From contig JAPOON010000154.1 in assembly GCA_026713405.1 (NCBI GenBank), positions 1 to 5,724 of the forward strand: a stretch of DNA of 5,724 nucleotides. Direction: 5' to 3'. The notes under the pieces were generated by a model, which saw nothing but the letters and a program-made list of their open reading frames with translations, was not told where the DNA came from and did no database searches. Position numbers and translations under genes: made by a program. The stretch comes from Gammaproteobacteria bacterium. GTDB lineage: Bacteria; Pseudomonadota; Gammaproteobacteria; Pseudomonadales; Azotimanducaceae_A. Positions 1 through 5,723 of the stretch are shown here, one piece after another. Numbering within the stretch: position 1 is the first letter of the stretch; each line of letters opens with the position of its first letter.

Positions 1-172
1 CGGCAAATGGGCCGAGCGCGAGTTCTACCTGCACCTGCTCGGCTACAACGTCATCATCCCCGGCGTGCACCTCGCGTTCCTGTCCGCGGCGCACACGCCC
101 CAGGATGTGGATACGATCATCGAGGCCTTCAAGCAGTCGTTTCTGGATCTTCGGGAAGACGGGTTGTTCTGA
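1..172 (+). CDS. Class III PLP-dependent aminotransferase, C-terminal fragment (5' end outside window)
   Basis: The gene enters from the left edge, reading in frame from base 2, and ends with TGA at 170-172, leaving 56 codons. The visible protein begins GKWAEREFYLHLLGYNVIIP and continues with PGVHLAFLSAAHTPQDVDTI, then a helix ending LREDGLF. A hydrophobic 'gv.l....h.fLSaaHt.eDvd..i.af' tail is the usual end of class III aminotransferases of the glutamate-1-semialdehyde aminomutase type, where a small C-terminal domain closes on the PLP site. These enzymes move an amino group on or between substrates using pyridoxal phosphate in the cytoplasm. The PLP lysine and substrate-contact residues lie outside the window, so substrate and exact subfamily cannot be decided. 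It converges with the toxin-antitoxin pair, with only 21 bp between the two stop codons. Confidence 0.75.
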   Translation, partial: GKWAEREFYLHLLGYNVIIPGVHLAFLSAAHTPQDVDTIIEAFKQSFLDLREDGLF

Positions 173-193
173 TCCGCCGCCCCCCGAGCGGGC

Positions 194-604
194 TCATTCA
201 ACGGCCAGCGAATCCGCGCCGCTGGCCGTAGCGGCCTGACTCAACCGTCGGTCGAGCGACGCAAGGGGCAGGCCGCGCCGCAGGGCGACTTCGAGATAAA
301 CCGTATCGTAGACGGAAAGCTCATGCCGGCGGGCCAGGCCTAGAACGGTCGGTGTATCGTGCCGACTGTCTGCCGTGATGTTCATTTCATCCAGATCCGC
401 CAGCGTAGCCCGGGTGTCTTCCGCACTGAGCCGACCGCGCTTCTCATTGACGATCAACGCGTTGCGCAGCTCATACCACCAGACTCCGGGTACCACCGCA
501 CCTCGCTCCAGAGTCAAATCCATGGCTCGCTCGGCCAGGGGATGGCGTTCATCGGCCAGGCACCAGGCAAGAACAACGGAGTTGTCGAGAACCAGAACGC
601 TCAA
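194..604 (-). CDS. vapC: PIN-domain ribonuclease toxin, VapC family
   Basis: The 136-residue protein has the size of a single PIN domain. The acidic residues that bind Mg2+ or Mn2+ in this fold are all present: D7 in VLVLDNSV, E45 in WWYELRNAL, D100 in SVYDTVYLEVAL and D118 in LASLDRRL. VapC proteins are metal-dependent endoribonucleases that cut tRNA or rRNA and stop growth when the antitoxin is lost; the target here cannot be read from sequence. The start is a TTG at 604-602 that overlaps the antitoxin stop as TTGA. It is chosen because the first beta strand with D7 begins immediately after it, and a GAAGG lies 9 nt upstream inside the antitoxin gene. The rare start and the overlap suggest translational coupling that keeps toxin output below antitoxin. 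The family call is firm; the symbol is generic. Confidence 0.9.
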   Translation of the reverse strand: MSVLVLDNSVVLAWCLADERHPLAERAMDLTLERGAVVPGVWWYELRNALIVNEKRGRLSAEDTRATLADLDEMNITADSRHDTPTVLGLARRHELSVYDTVYLEVALRRGLPLASLDRRLSQAATASGADSLAVE

Positions 605-846
605 AACCGATGGCCTTCGTGGATACTGTCGATCAATTCCGCCACCGACACGCGCGCCAGCCGCGAGCGGCGTTCCCGAATCCGGTGAGCCGCCGCCCGG
701 GCCCGGTCCTGGTCGTCCTGCTCAATCGGCACAAGCCGCGCAACGGGGCGGCCATGCCTGGTGATGGTGAGACTCTCACCACGGACCACCCTGTCGAGCA
801 GTCGGGGCAAATGGGTCTTGGCTTCATAGGAACCGATGTTTTCCAT
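601..846 (-). CDS. vapB: Antitoxin of the Phd/YefM type paired with the PIN toxin
   Basis: The 81-residue protein starts with the Phd/YefM fold: IGSYEAKTHLPRLLDRVVRG (residues 4-23), followed by ESLTITRHGRPVARLVPI (24-41). This N-terminal half dimerises and binds operator DNA. The charged middle (42-66, rich in R and D) and the tail VSVAELIDSIHEGHRF (66-81) match the flexible C-terminal part that wraps the toxin and blocks its active site. It is the first gene of the pair and overlaps the toxin start by 4 bp. The ATG at 846-844 follows a weak Shine-Dalgarno (TCGGA, very close to the start). The inverted repeat just upstream fits autorepression by the antitoxin or the complex. Pairing of a Phd-type antitoxin with a PIN toxin is common among VapBC modules. 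Confidence 0.9.
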   Translation of the reverse strand: MENIGSYEAKTHLPRLLDRVVRGESLTITRHGRPVARLVPIEQDDQDRARAAAHRIRERRSRLARVSVAELIDSIHEGHRF

Positions 847-856
847 GTCCGAATTT

Positions 857-885
857 ATTAGACCAGAATGATTCGACTAGTCTAA
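857..885 (-). promoter_or_regulatory. Likely promoter and overlapping operator of the toxin-antitoxin operon
   Basis: On the minus strand an inverted repeat (858-885) has 9-base arms TTAGACTAG and CTGGTCTAA, with one mismatch and a 10-base spacer. The outer hexamers double as promoter boxes: TTAGAC (885-880) as a weak -35, and TCTAAT (862-857, five of six bases of TATAAT) as a -10, exactly 17 bp apart. Transcription would begin roughly 5-10 bases before the antitoxin ATG. A repressor on the arms would cover both boxes, which is the normal geometry for antitoxin autoregulation. The repeat and spacing are seen directly; promoter and operator function are inferred. Confidence 0.5.
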
Positions 886-950
886 AGAATCCGGCAATTG
901 AATCAACCCCGGGCGAGGTATCGAATGCCGCATGGCGTGTGCGGAGGGCG

Positions 951-1952
951 TTATCCGTACAGGTGGAAACGCAGCGGGTCCAGCGACAGCACGCCGCCGC
1001 TTTCTTTCTGGTAGTCGACGACGTGCTTGGTCGCGTAGGCGTTGCGCGCCTCGGCGCTCTCGTCGGAATGGAAGCCGTAGAAGATGCCCTGCTGCACCAG
1101 GTAGGCGAAACGGGCCGGGTTGCGCTTCAGCGCCGCTTCGGGCGCGCGGCGGAACAGGTCCTCTTCCGTGCGCATGTACGGGCGCGCCATCAGCACGGGC
1201 ATGCTTACCCGGAGCCCCGGCGCCCGGCGATTGAAGGCGCCGTGCCAGGTGTTGCCGTGCCAAACGATCATGGAACCGGCGGGCGCCTGCACGGCAATGG
1301 CGTCGGGGTTGCCGCCCTCGCCGAGCTGCGCCTCGTGGGGCCGCGGGCCGCGGCAGAACTTGTGGCTGCCGGGCAGGAACGCCGTGGAGCCGTTTTCCCG
1401 GTTGAACTCGGTGAGCACATAGGTGGCGTTGCAGACCAGCGCCTGGGGCGGCAGCGGCGGCGGCAGCAGGGTGTCGCAGTGCAGGCCGAACTGGGTCTTG
1501 TTGGGCCCCTTCAGGAAGGCGCCCATGCTGGAGAGCACCACGCTGTAGCCGCACAGGTAAGTAGTCATCGCCAGCAGCACGGGATTCATGAGGGCTTCCT
1601 CGAACACCTCGCCCTCGAAGATCAGCGAATGCAAAAGGTCGCCCCAGGGGGAATCGCCGCCTTCCTTGTCGTAACGCCCGGCAAACTCTACGTGGGTTGC
1701 ACCGGTGGCGAGGTCAGGCCGCACGCCGCGACGCCGTTCGGAGACGTCGAGCACGGCGGCCAGCAGCCGGTCTGCAAGACCGTTCGGGCATGCGATGGCG
1801 GGCGGAATGACGGTAAACCCGTGTGCCTCGAGGTCCGCAACATAGGGCTCCAGACCCAGCCCGGACAACTCCTGCCAGATTCGTTTCAGGGGATCGCTGG
1901 TCCAGCTGTCCGAATCTTCCGGGAGGCACGCAGCCGACTCTGATGCATCCAT
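951..1952 (-). CDS. Phytanoyl-CoA dioxygenase (PhyH) family Fe(II)/2-oxoglutarate oxygenase
   Basis: The 333-residue protein has the PhyH pattern of a double-stranded beta-helix oxygenase. The iron ligands are H158 and D160 in the HxD motif of FGLHCDTLLP and a distal histidine, H237, in NTWHGAF; R248 in LRVSMPVL is the likely 2-oxoglutarate contact. The segment NGSTAFLPGSHKF (187-199) is the conserved turn before the distal histidine in this family. Such enzymes hydroxylate an unactivated carbon, splitting 2-oxoglutarate to succinate and CO2; bacterial members act on many small molecules, so the substrate is unknown. No signal peptide is seen, so it is cytoplasmic. The ATG at 1952 is preceded by an AGGCGG 9 nt upstream. 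It lies 25 bp downstream of the amidohydrolase on the same strand and is probably cotranscribed with it. Confidence 0.88.
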   Translation of the reverse strand: MDASESAACLPEDSDSWTSDPLKRIWQELSGLGLEPYVADLEAHGFTVIPPAIACPNGLADRLLAAVLDVSERRRGVRPDLATGATHVEFAGRYDKEGGDSPWGDLLHSLIFEGEVFEEALMNPVLLAMTTYLCGYSVVLSSMGAFLKGPNKTQFGLHCDTLLPPPLPPQALVCNATYVLTEFNRENGSTAFLPGSHKFCRGPRPHEAQLGEGGNPDAIAVQAPAGSMIVWHGNTWHGAFNRRAPGLRVSMPVLMARPYMRTEEDLFRRAPEAALKRNPARFAYLVQQGIFYGFHSDESAEARNAYATKHVVDYQKESGGVLSLDPLRFHLYG

Positions 1953-1977
1953 GCGCCGTTCCCGCCTGCCGCGCCGG

Positions 1978-3678
1978 TCAGGCGGTGCGCCCGTGGCGCA
2001 GCATCACGCCGGGCGTCGCGCCCGTGCACTCCCCGTCCTCGAAAGTGATCTCGCCGTTGACGATGGTGTACCGGTAGCCCTCGGCCTTCTGCGACAGGCG
2101 CCAGTCGCCGGCCGGGAAGTCGTACAGGCGTTCCGTGGGCAAGAGCTTCAGCGCATCGTAGTCGTAGACGATGAGGTCCGCGGGGGCGCCTTCCCTCAGG
2201 AATCCCCGGTCCTCGAAACCGGCAGCCAGCGCCGGGTAGCCGGACAGCCGCCAGTGCGCCTGCTCGAGGTCCATGATGCCGTTATCGCGCACCAGGTGCG
2301 TCAGGAACTCGGTGGGGTAGCGCCCAGTGGTGAGGAATTTCATGTGCGCGCCGCCGTCGGAGATGCCCGGCAGCGTAAAGGGCGCGTTGGCAATCTCCCG
2401 CATGGCCTCCATGTCGAACTGCTGGGGCGGCGTGACGAACACCGTCTGCAGGTCGTCAACGAGCGATACGTCGAGCAGCACGTCGACGGGGTGCTTGTTG
2501 TCCCGCTCGGCCAGTTCGCCCACCGTCATGCCCTCGAGCGCGCGCGTCTCCTCCGAAAAGCCCTCGCCGATGAAGAGATCGGGGATCGCCGTGCTCAACG
2601 ACCCGACCAGGTTGGTGTCCCGGTAGGCGTTGCGCAGCCGATCGCGCCGTTCGGGGTCGCGCATCTTGCGCATGCGCTCTTCCGGCGTGCCCATGGTCAG
2701 CTCGCGCCAGGTGGACATGGTGTCGAACAGGTTCCAGTTGTCCAGCGAGAACTCGTAGTTGTTCTGGGCCGTGACGGCCTGGCCGAATATGCGCCTGCCG
2801 CGGCGGTTGGCGTCCTCGAGCCAGCGCAGCTTGTCCCGGTATTCGCCGTGGGTGATGCCGTGCTGGTCGGCCAGCAGCACCACCGCGTTCCAGACCACCG
2901 GCCGGCCGCTGACCTCGCAGAGTTTCTCCGTCAGTTCCTCGCTGCCGCCGAGCACCTGGATGATGCCGCGGCCCTTTTCGCGCAGCACCTCGGCAAAGGC
3001 CAGCAGGTCGCCCTCCGACATGAGGTCGGTGATCATCGGCGTGCCGTCGAAGTCGCGCTGCACGGTTTTCGCGCCCAGCAACTGGGCGGAGAAGCCGCAG
3101 GCGCCCACATCCATCATCTCGCCCAGGATGGCGCACATTCTGGCGCGTTCCTCGGCGGTGGGGCGGCGGTCCTTGGCGTCCTGATGGCCCATCACGTAGG
3201 CCATCAGCGGGGTCAGGCTGCCGTAGGAGAGCATGTTCAGCCCCTTGGGCGTGCGTTCCAGGCTGTCGAGGAATTCAGGATAGGTTTCCCAGTCCCAGGG
3301 CATGCCGGCCGCCATGGTGGTGGCGCGCACGGCCTCGTTGCGTTCCATGGTGAGCATGGCCCGCTGCCGGTGTTCCGGTTTCACCGGCGCGAAACCGAAA
3401 CCGCAGTTGCCGATGGCGACGGATGTGACGCCGTGCCAGCCGGACAGGGTGCAGTAGGGGTCCCAGAACACCTGGGAATCGTAGTGGGTGTGCAGGTCGA
3501 CGAACCCGGGGGCGACGATCAGGTCGCCTGCATCGATCACCCGCGCGGCTTCCGATTCCGCAATGCCGCCAATCCGCGCGATGCGGCCGTCCGCAATCGC
3601 GATGTCAGAGGTATATCGCGGCGTGCGCAGTCCATCGATGACGACGCCGCCTTTCAGCAACAGGTCGTAGGTGGGCAT
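1978..3678 (-). CDS. Amidohydrolase of the N-acyl-D-amino-acid deacylase (D-aminoacylase) type
   Basis: A 566-residue protein with amidohydrolase layout. A small N-terminal beta domain (YDLLLKGGVVIDG, then APGFVDLHTHYD) leads into a TIM barrel with metal-binding H63 and H65, and the beta domain closes again with GAPADLIVYDYDALK (497-511). The bridging cysteine typical of D-aminoacylases is C92 in GNCGFGFAP, and the catalytic aspartate is probably D441 in GISDGGAHMKF. The GACGFS and EGAPADLIV blocks also match the family. Enzymes of this group hydrolyse N-acyl-D-amino acids or related amides. Two later histidines expected in classical members are absent (see findings), so the substrate may differ. 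The ATG at 3678-3676 is chosen over an upstream in-frame TTG at 3705 because GGAGGAAG lies about 9 nt before it and the family N-terminus starts here. It is the first gene of a probable two-gene operon with the PhyH oxygenase. Confidence 0.87.
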   Translation of the reverse strand: MPTYDLLLKGGVVIDGLRTPRYTSDIAIADGRIARIGGIAESEAARVIDAGDLIVAPGFVDLHTHYDSQVFWDPYCTLSGWHGVTSVAIGNCGFGFAPVKPEHRQRAMLTMERNEAVRATTMAAGMPWDWETYPEFLDSLERTPKGLNMLSYGSLTPLMAYVMGHQDAKDRRPTAEERARMCAILGEMMDVGACGFSAQLLGAKTVQRDFDGTPMITDLMSEGDLLAFAEVLREKGRGIIQVLGGSEELTEKLCEVSGRPVVWNAVVLLADQHGITHGEYRDKLRWLEDANRRGRRIFGQAVTAQNNYEFSLDNWNLFDTMSTWRELTMGTPEERMRKMRDPERRDRLRNAYRDTNLVGSLSTAIPDLFIGEGFSEETRALEGMTVGELAERDNKHPVDVLLDVSLVDDLQTVFVTPPQQFDMEAMREIANAPFTLPGISDGGAHMKFLTTGRYPTEFLTHLVRDNGIMDLEQAHWRLSGYPALAAGFEDRGFLREGAPADLIVYDYDALKLLPTERLYDFPAGDWRLSQKAEGYRYTIVNGEITFEDGECTGATPGVMLRHGRTA

Positions 3679-3711
3679 GCTTTTCTTCCTCCGGGGTGCG
3701 CGCAACGCTCA

Positions 3712-3741
3712 ATCGTACATTTGCGGTTCGTACCCACGCAA
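3712..3741 (-). promoter_or_regulatory. Tentative promoter for the amidohydrolase-oxygenase operon
   Basis: On the minus strand, TTGCGT (3741-3736) and TACGAT (3717-3712) are separated by 18 bp and sit upstream of the strong GGAGGA ribosome site and ATG of the amidohydrolase. The -10 candidate matches four of six consensus bases and the -35 three of six, so this is only the best visible option in the short upstream region. Confidence 0.22.
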
Positions 3742-3770
3742 CTTTGCCGAATGCTTGGTGGTGATTTTCC

Positions 3771-4160
3771 GTGAGCCTGGGCCGCGATGGGGCCAACGGC
3801 CGGCTGTCCGCGAAATGGCGGCCCAGCGAACGGCTCAGCGTGCAGGCCACGAGCCACAGGGTCGATGAGGAATCCAAGGGCGCCCCGGAAGCCCACGCGG
3901 CCGACATAAACGACAGCGAACCGGACGAAGGCCCCGATCTCATCAGTTTCACCAAGGGCAATAGCATGCGTTTCGCGCCGGAGTGGACCGTTGCGGCCAG
4001 CGTCGACTACACCATCGAGCTACCGGGCACACTCGAAGGCCGGGTACGCGTCGATCATCAGCGGGTCGGCGAGCAGTTTCAGGACGTCGCCAACACCATC
4101 CTGATCGATGAATACGACATCACCCATGCGCGGGCGACGCTGTCGAGCGCCTTGCTCAGG
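3771..4160 (+). pseudogene. Remnant of a TonB-dependent outer-membrane receptor (C-terminal barrel part)
   Basis: The plus-strand frame opening after a TGA at 3762 encodes about 130 residues resembling late barrel strands of a TonB-dependent receptor. The clearest signs are NGRLSAKWRPSERLSVQAT near residues 9-27, then FTKGNSMRFAPEWTVAASVDY (60-80), LEGRVRVDHQRVGEQFQDVAN (88-108) and YDITHARATLSS (115-126). Such receptors import siderophores, vitamins or oligomers across the outer membrane. There is no start with a ribosome site, no signal peptide, no TonB box and no plug domain, and intact members are several hundred residues longer. Resemblance stops near 4160, where the convergent VOC gene ends, so the final strands are also gone. 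A strand usually found mid-barrel lies close to C-terminal strands, suggesting an internal deletion as well. It may once have served the neighbouring amidohydrolase locus. The family call rests on recognition of the barrel pattern, not on an alignment. Confidence 0.62.
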
Positions 4161-4599
4161 CGGATGGTTCCAGCGGCCGGTCGACCGCCCACAGGTATCC
4201 GTCCGGGTCGAGAATGAACACCTCGCGTACCCCGTGAGGCTTGTCCATGGCGCCTGCCAGAATCGGATCCCCGCGCCGCCGCGCCGCCTCCTCGGACGCA
4301 TCGGGGTCGGCATCGTGCAACCGAATCTCTACCCCAATGCCGCGCGCCGCACCACCAGCGAGGCTTGCATGCAGTGGGTGGTCGCGATAGGTGTGGTCGG
4401 CGTGGAGCATCCACTCCGAGGGGCCATGCCGGAGCATCGCAAAGTCCCGGTCCGAATAGACCGGTTCGACCCCAAGGACATCGCGCGCGAAGGCAAGGGC
4501 GGGCTCGACGTTGCGGACGAGAAGATTGATGGTCAGGCCGCGAAGCGATCGCCCGTACTCATCCGCCGACATCCACGGCTCTGCCTGTCGTTGCTTCAT
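4156..4599 (-). CDS. VOC superfamily (glyoxalase/bleomycin-resistance-like) protein
   Basis: The 147-residue protein has the two beta-alpha-beta-beta-beta units of the vicinal oxygen chelate fold. The first unit runs from LTINLLVRNVEPALAFARDV (22-41, strand then helix with FARDVLGVEP) through FAMLRHGPSEWMLHAD. The second spans GIGVEIRLHDAD (87-98) to VREVFILDPDGYLWAVDRPL (124-143), whose E-x-x-x-DPDG-x-x-W ending is characteristic. E91 and E126 occupy places where metal-binding VOC enzymes carry ligands, but the first-strand histidine of glyoxalase I appears as N25, so the metal site and chemistry are uncertain. Members include lyases, dioxygenases and antibiotic-binding proteins; no substrate can be assigned. 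The ATG at 4599 has GGAG 8 nt upstream. The gene follows the transglycosylase on the same strand after 93 bp containing a palindrome, so it is probably not tightly coupled to it. Confidence 0.82.
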   Translation of the reverse strand: MKQRQAEPWMSADEYGRSLRGLTINLLVRNVEPALAFARDVLGVEPVYSDRDFAMLRHGPSEWMLHADHTYRDHPLHASLAGGAARGIGVEIRLHDADPDASEEAARRRGDPILAGAMDKPHGVREVFILDPDGYLWAVDRPLEPSA

Positions 4600-4640
4600 T
4601 GGGAGTGCTCCGTCCCGGAGATGGCAACAACTCTATCTGA

Positions 4641-4696
4641 TTGAAAGGTGTCAGGTTCAATATGCTCAAGCAAATTGAACCCCTAATCCCTTTCAA
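4641..4696. repeat. Degenerate palindromic repeat overlapping the transglycosylase stop codon
   Basis: Outer arms TTGAAAGG (4641-4648) and CCTTTCAA (4689-4696) and inner arms GGTTCAAT (4654-4661) and ATTGAACC (4674-4681) enclose a small GCTCAAGC core. The middle of the stem is imperfect. The right arm contains the TGA stop of the lytic transglycosylase (4695-4693). The stretch 4647-4681 matches 5679-5713 at 27 of 35 positions by hand alignment, so the two palindromes are relatives. In transcripts running from the transglycosylase toward the VOC gene it could fold into a stem that stabilises or ends the mRNA, but it lacks a clean T-run. Confidence 0.7.
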
Positions 4697-5607
4697 CGCA
4701 TCCGCCGCTGTTCGCGAATGCGTGCGCTGAGCGCCGCGTTCACCGCGGTGGTGCGGATAACCGGGCGGTGCACGCCTATGGATTCGCAAAGGATCGCGCC
4801 ACCGTGCGCGATACTGCATAGCACGGGTCCAGACCCGGGCCCGTCCCTGTCGGGCGGCAACAGTGCTGCCGGTCGAGCTCGCACCGAACGCTCGATTCGC
4901 TCGCGGTTCAAACCGTATGCGATCCAATAGCTGTAGATGTTGCCGACGTAGTCGACGGTCTCCCGGCCGATGCGCCGCGCGGCGATCCGTTCGACGCTGT
5001 CGAACCAGACATTCGGGTCGAGCCCTTCGCCTGTCGCCTCGGCACGAAGATCCGATACGCGCGCCGGCCCCGCGTTGTAGGAAGCCATTGCAAACAGTGT
5101 CTTGTCGAGATCGCTCATGGCCCGGGACTCGACGTACTGGTCGTGGAGAAAACGCAGGTACTTGTTGCCCGCGTGGACGTTGTTCTCGGCGTTGTAAATG
5201 TCCGGAATGCCGACGACCCGGTCTGCCGCCGTGCTTGGCATGACCTGCATGATGCCGACAGCCCCCTTGCTGCTGCGCGCCCCCTGATCGAAGCGCGACT
5301 CCTGATAGGCCTGGGACATGATGAGCAGCCAGTCGAAACCGTAGCGGCGCGCATACTTCCTGATCAGCGGGGCGGTCTCGCGGAACCGGCGCAGTTCCGA
5401 GGAGCGTAGCGCGTTCTGCAGTGTGTCTTCAGAAACCCGGGGGACGGGGGCCGCTAGCGCCCGGAGAGAGGCGGTCGGGTTCGCTAGGCGCGCTTGCACA
5501 TATCCTCCAACGGTCGCAGGAATGCTGTCCCCGGCTTGCGCAGGGCCCGCGGCAAGCCAGGCCAACGCCAGAGCCATCGGCGGGACAAGGTGGTGCAGGC
5601 AGTGCAT
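4693..5607 (-). CDS. Periplasmic lytic transglycosylase with Slt-type catalytic domain
   Basis: The 304-residue protein starts with a Sec signal peptide (hydrophobic MALALAWLAAGPAQA at 11-25, cleavage probably after A25). The SLT domain spans about residues 80-235: YGFDWLLIMSQAYQESRFD carries catalytic E103, followed by GAVGIMQVMPSTA (115-127), the NNVHAGNKYLRFL block (142-154), ASYNAGPARV (175-184) and DYVGNIYSYW (219-228). These enzymes cleave the MurNAc-GlcNAc bond of peptidoglycan, leaving 1,6-anhydro-MurNAc ends. The spacing and the YVGNIYSYW end recall the catalytic half of MltF-like proteins, but there is no solute-binding domain and no lipobox. A C-terminal tail of about 65 residues has two cysteines (C264, C274) that could form a disulfide. 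The ATG at 5607 is the first possible start because an in-frame TGA lies two codons upstream; no clear Shine-Dalgarno is visible, and M11 is an alternative start that keeps the signal peptide. Confidence 0.9.
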   Translation of the reverse strand: MHCLHHLVPPMALALAWLAAGPAQAGDSIPATVGGYVQARLANPTASLRALAAPVPRVSEDTLQNALRSSELRRFRETAPLIRKYARRYGFDWLLIMSQAYQESRFDQGARSSKGAVGIMQVMPSTAADRVVGIPDIYNAENNVHAGNKYLRFLHDQYVESRAMSDLDKTLFAMASYNAGPARVSDLRAEATGEGLDPNVWFDSVERIAARRIGRETVDYVGNIYSYWIAYGLNRERIERSVRARPAALLPPDRDGPGSGPVLCSIAHGGAILCESIGVHRPVIRTTAVNAALSARIREQRRMR

Positions 5608-5636
5608 ACATCAGAAAGTCAACGCAGTCTCATGAA

Positions 5637-5665
5637 TTTCGACAGGTCCCGCAGGGGAAAGTTCT
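5637..5665 (-). promoter_or_regulatory. Possible sigma-E-like promoter of the lytic transglycosylase gene
   Basis: On the minus strand AGAACTT (5665-5659) and TCGAA (5642-5638) are separated by exactly 16 bp. Known sigma-E (RpoE) promoters have a GGAACTT -35 box and a TC-rich -10 such as TCAAA or TCTGA at about this spacing. The site lies 30-58 bp upstream of the transglycosylase ATG, in the only free DNA between that gene and the palindrome at 5676-5723. Envelope-stress control of a murein hydrolase is plausible, but the match is by eye. Confidence 0.38.
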
Positions 5666-5675
5666 GGTGCAATAA

Positions 5676-5723
5676 AAAGGGGTCAGAGTCAATTTGCTCG
5701 AGCGAATTGACTCTGACCCCTTT
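5676..5723. repeat. Near-perfect palindrome of the GGGGTCAGAGTCAATT type
   Basis: Arms AAAGGGGTCAGAGTCAATT (5676-5694) and its exact complement (5705-5723) are 19 bases long with no mismatch. They enclose TGCTCGAGCG, which can itself extend the stem by three pairs and one G-T wobble, leaving a tiny loop. Such units recur in many proteobacterial genomes, often, as I recall, near REP-associated IS200-like transposases; no such transposase is in this window. Read on the minus strand the stem is followed by TTTTTATT, so it could also serve as an intrinsic terminator for a minus-strand gene beyond the right edge. It lies just upstream of the putative transglycosylase promoter. Confidence 0.85.

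Noticed and set aside
173..193. Small GC stem (CCCGAGCGGG) between the aminotransferase and the toxin as a bidirectional terminator
   Set aside because: The stem is only four base pairs and has no T-run on either side.
886..950. Terminator for the PhyH oxygenase gene
   Set aside because: A weak CCGCA...TGCGG stem lies after the stop, but there is no T-tract. I see nothing else convincing between the oxygenase stop and the toxin-antitoxin promoter.
939..1943. Plus-strand open frame of 334 codons opposite the PhyH oxygenase
   Set aside because: It mirrors the codon structure of the oxygenase and shows no family motif; the minus-strand protein has complete iron and 2-oxoglutarate motifs.
3679..3705. 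Upstream TTG start that would add nine residues (RAPRRKKS) to the amidohydrolase
   Set aside because: The added residues are encoded by the ribosome-binding region itself (GGAGGAAG), and the family N-terminus begins at the ATG at 3678.
1951..3774. Very long plus-strand open frame (607 codons) opposite the amidohydrolase
   Set aside because: It is the antisense of a well-recognised enzyme. Its composition (many H, V, G, Q, R, A) is typical of an antisense frame in GC-rich coding DNA, and no domain is recognisable.
4108..4644. Plus-strand open frame opposite the VOC gene
   Set aside because: Antisense shadow; the VOC motifs and ribosome site are on the minus strand.
4629..4660. Sigma-70 promoter for the VOC gene using TTGAAC from the palindrome as -35
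   Set aside because: At 17 bp spacing the -10 would be GATAGA, matching only three of six bases.
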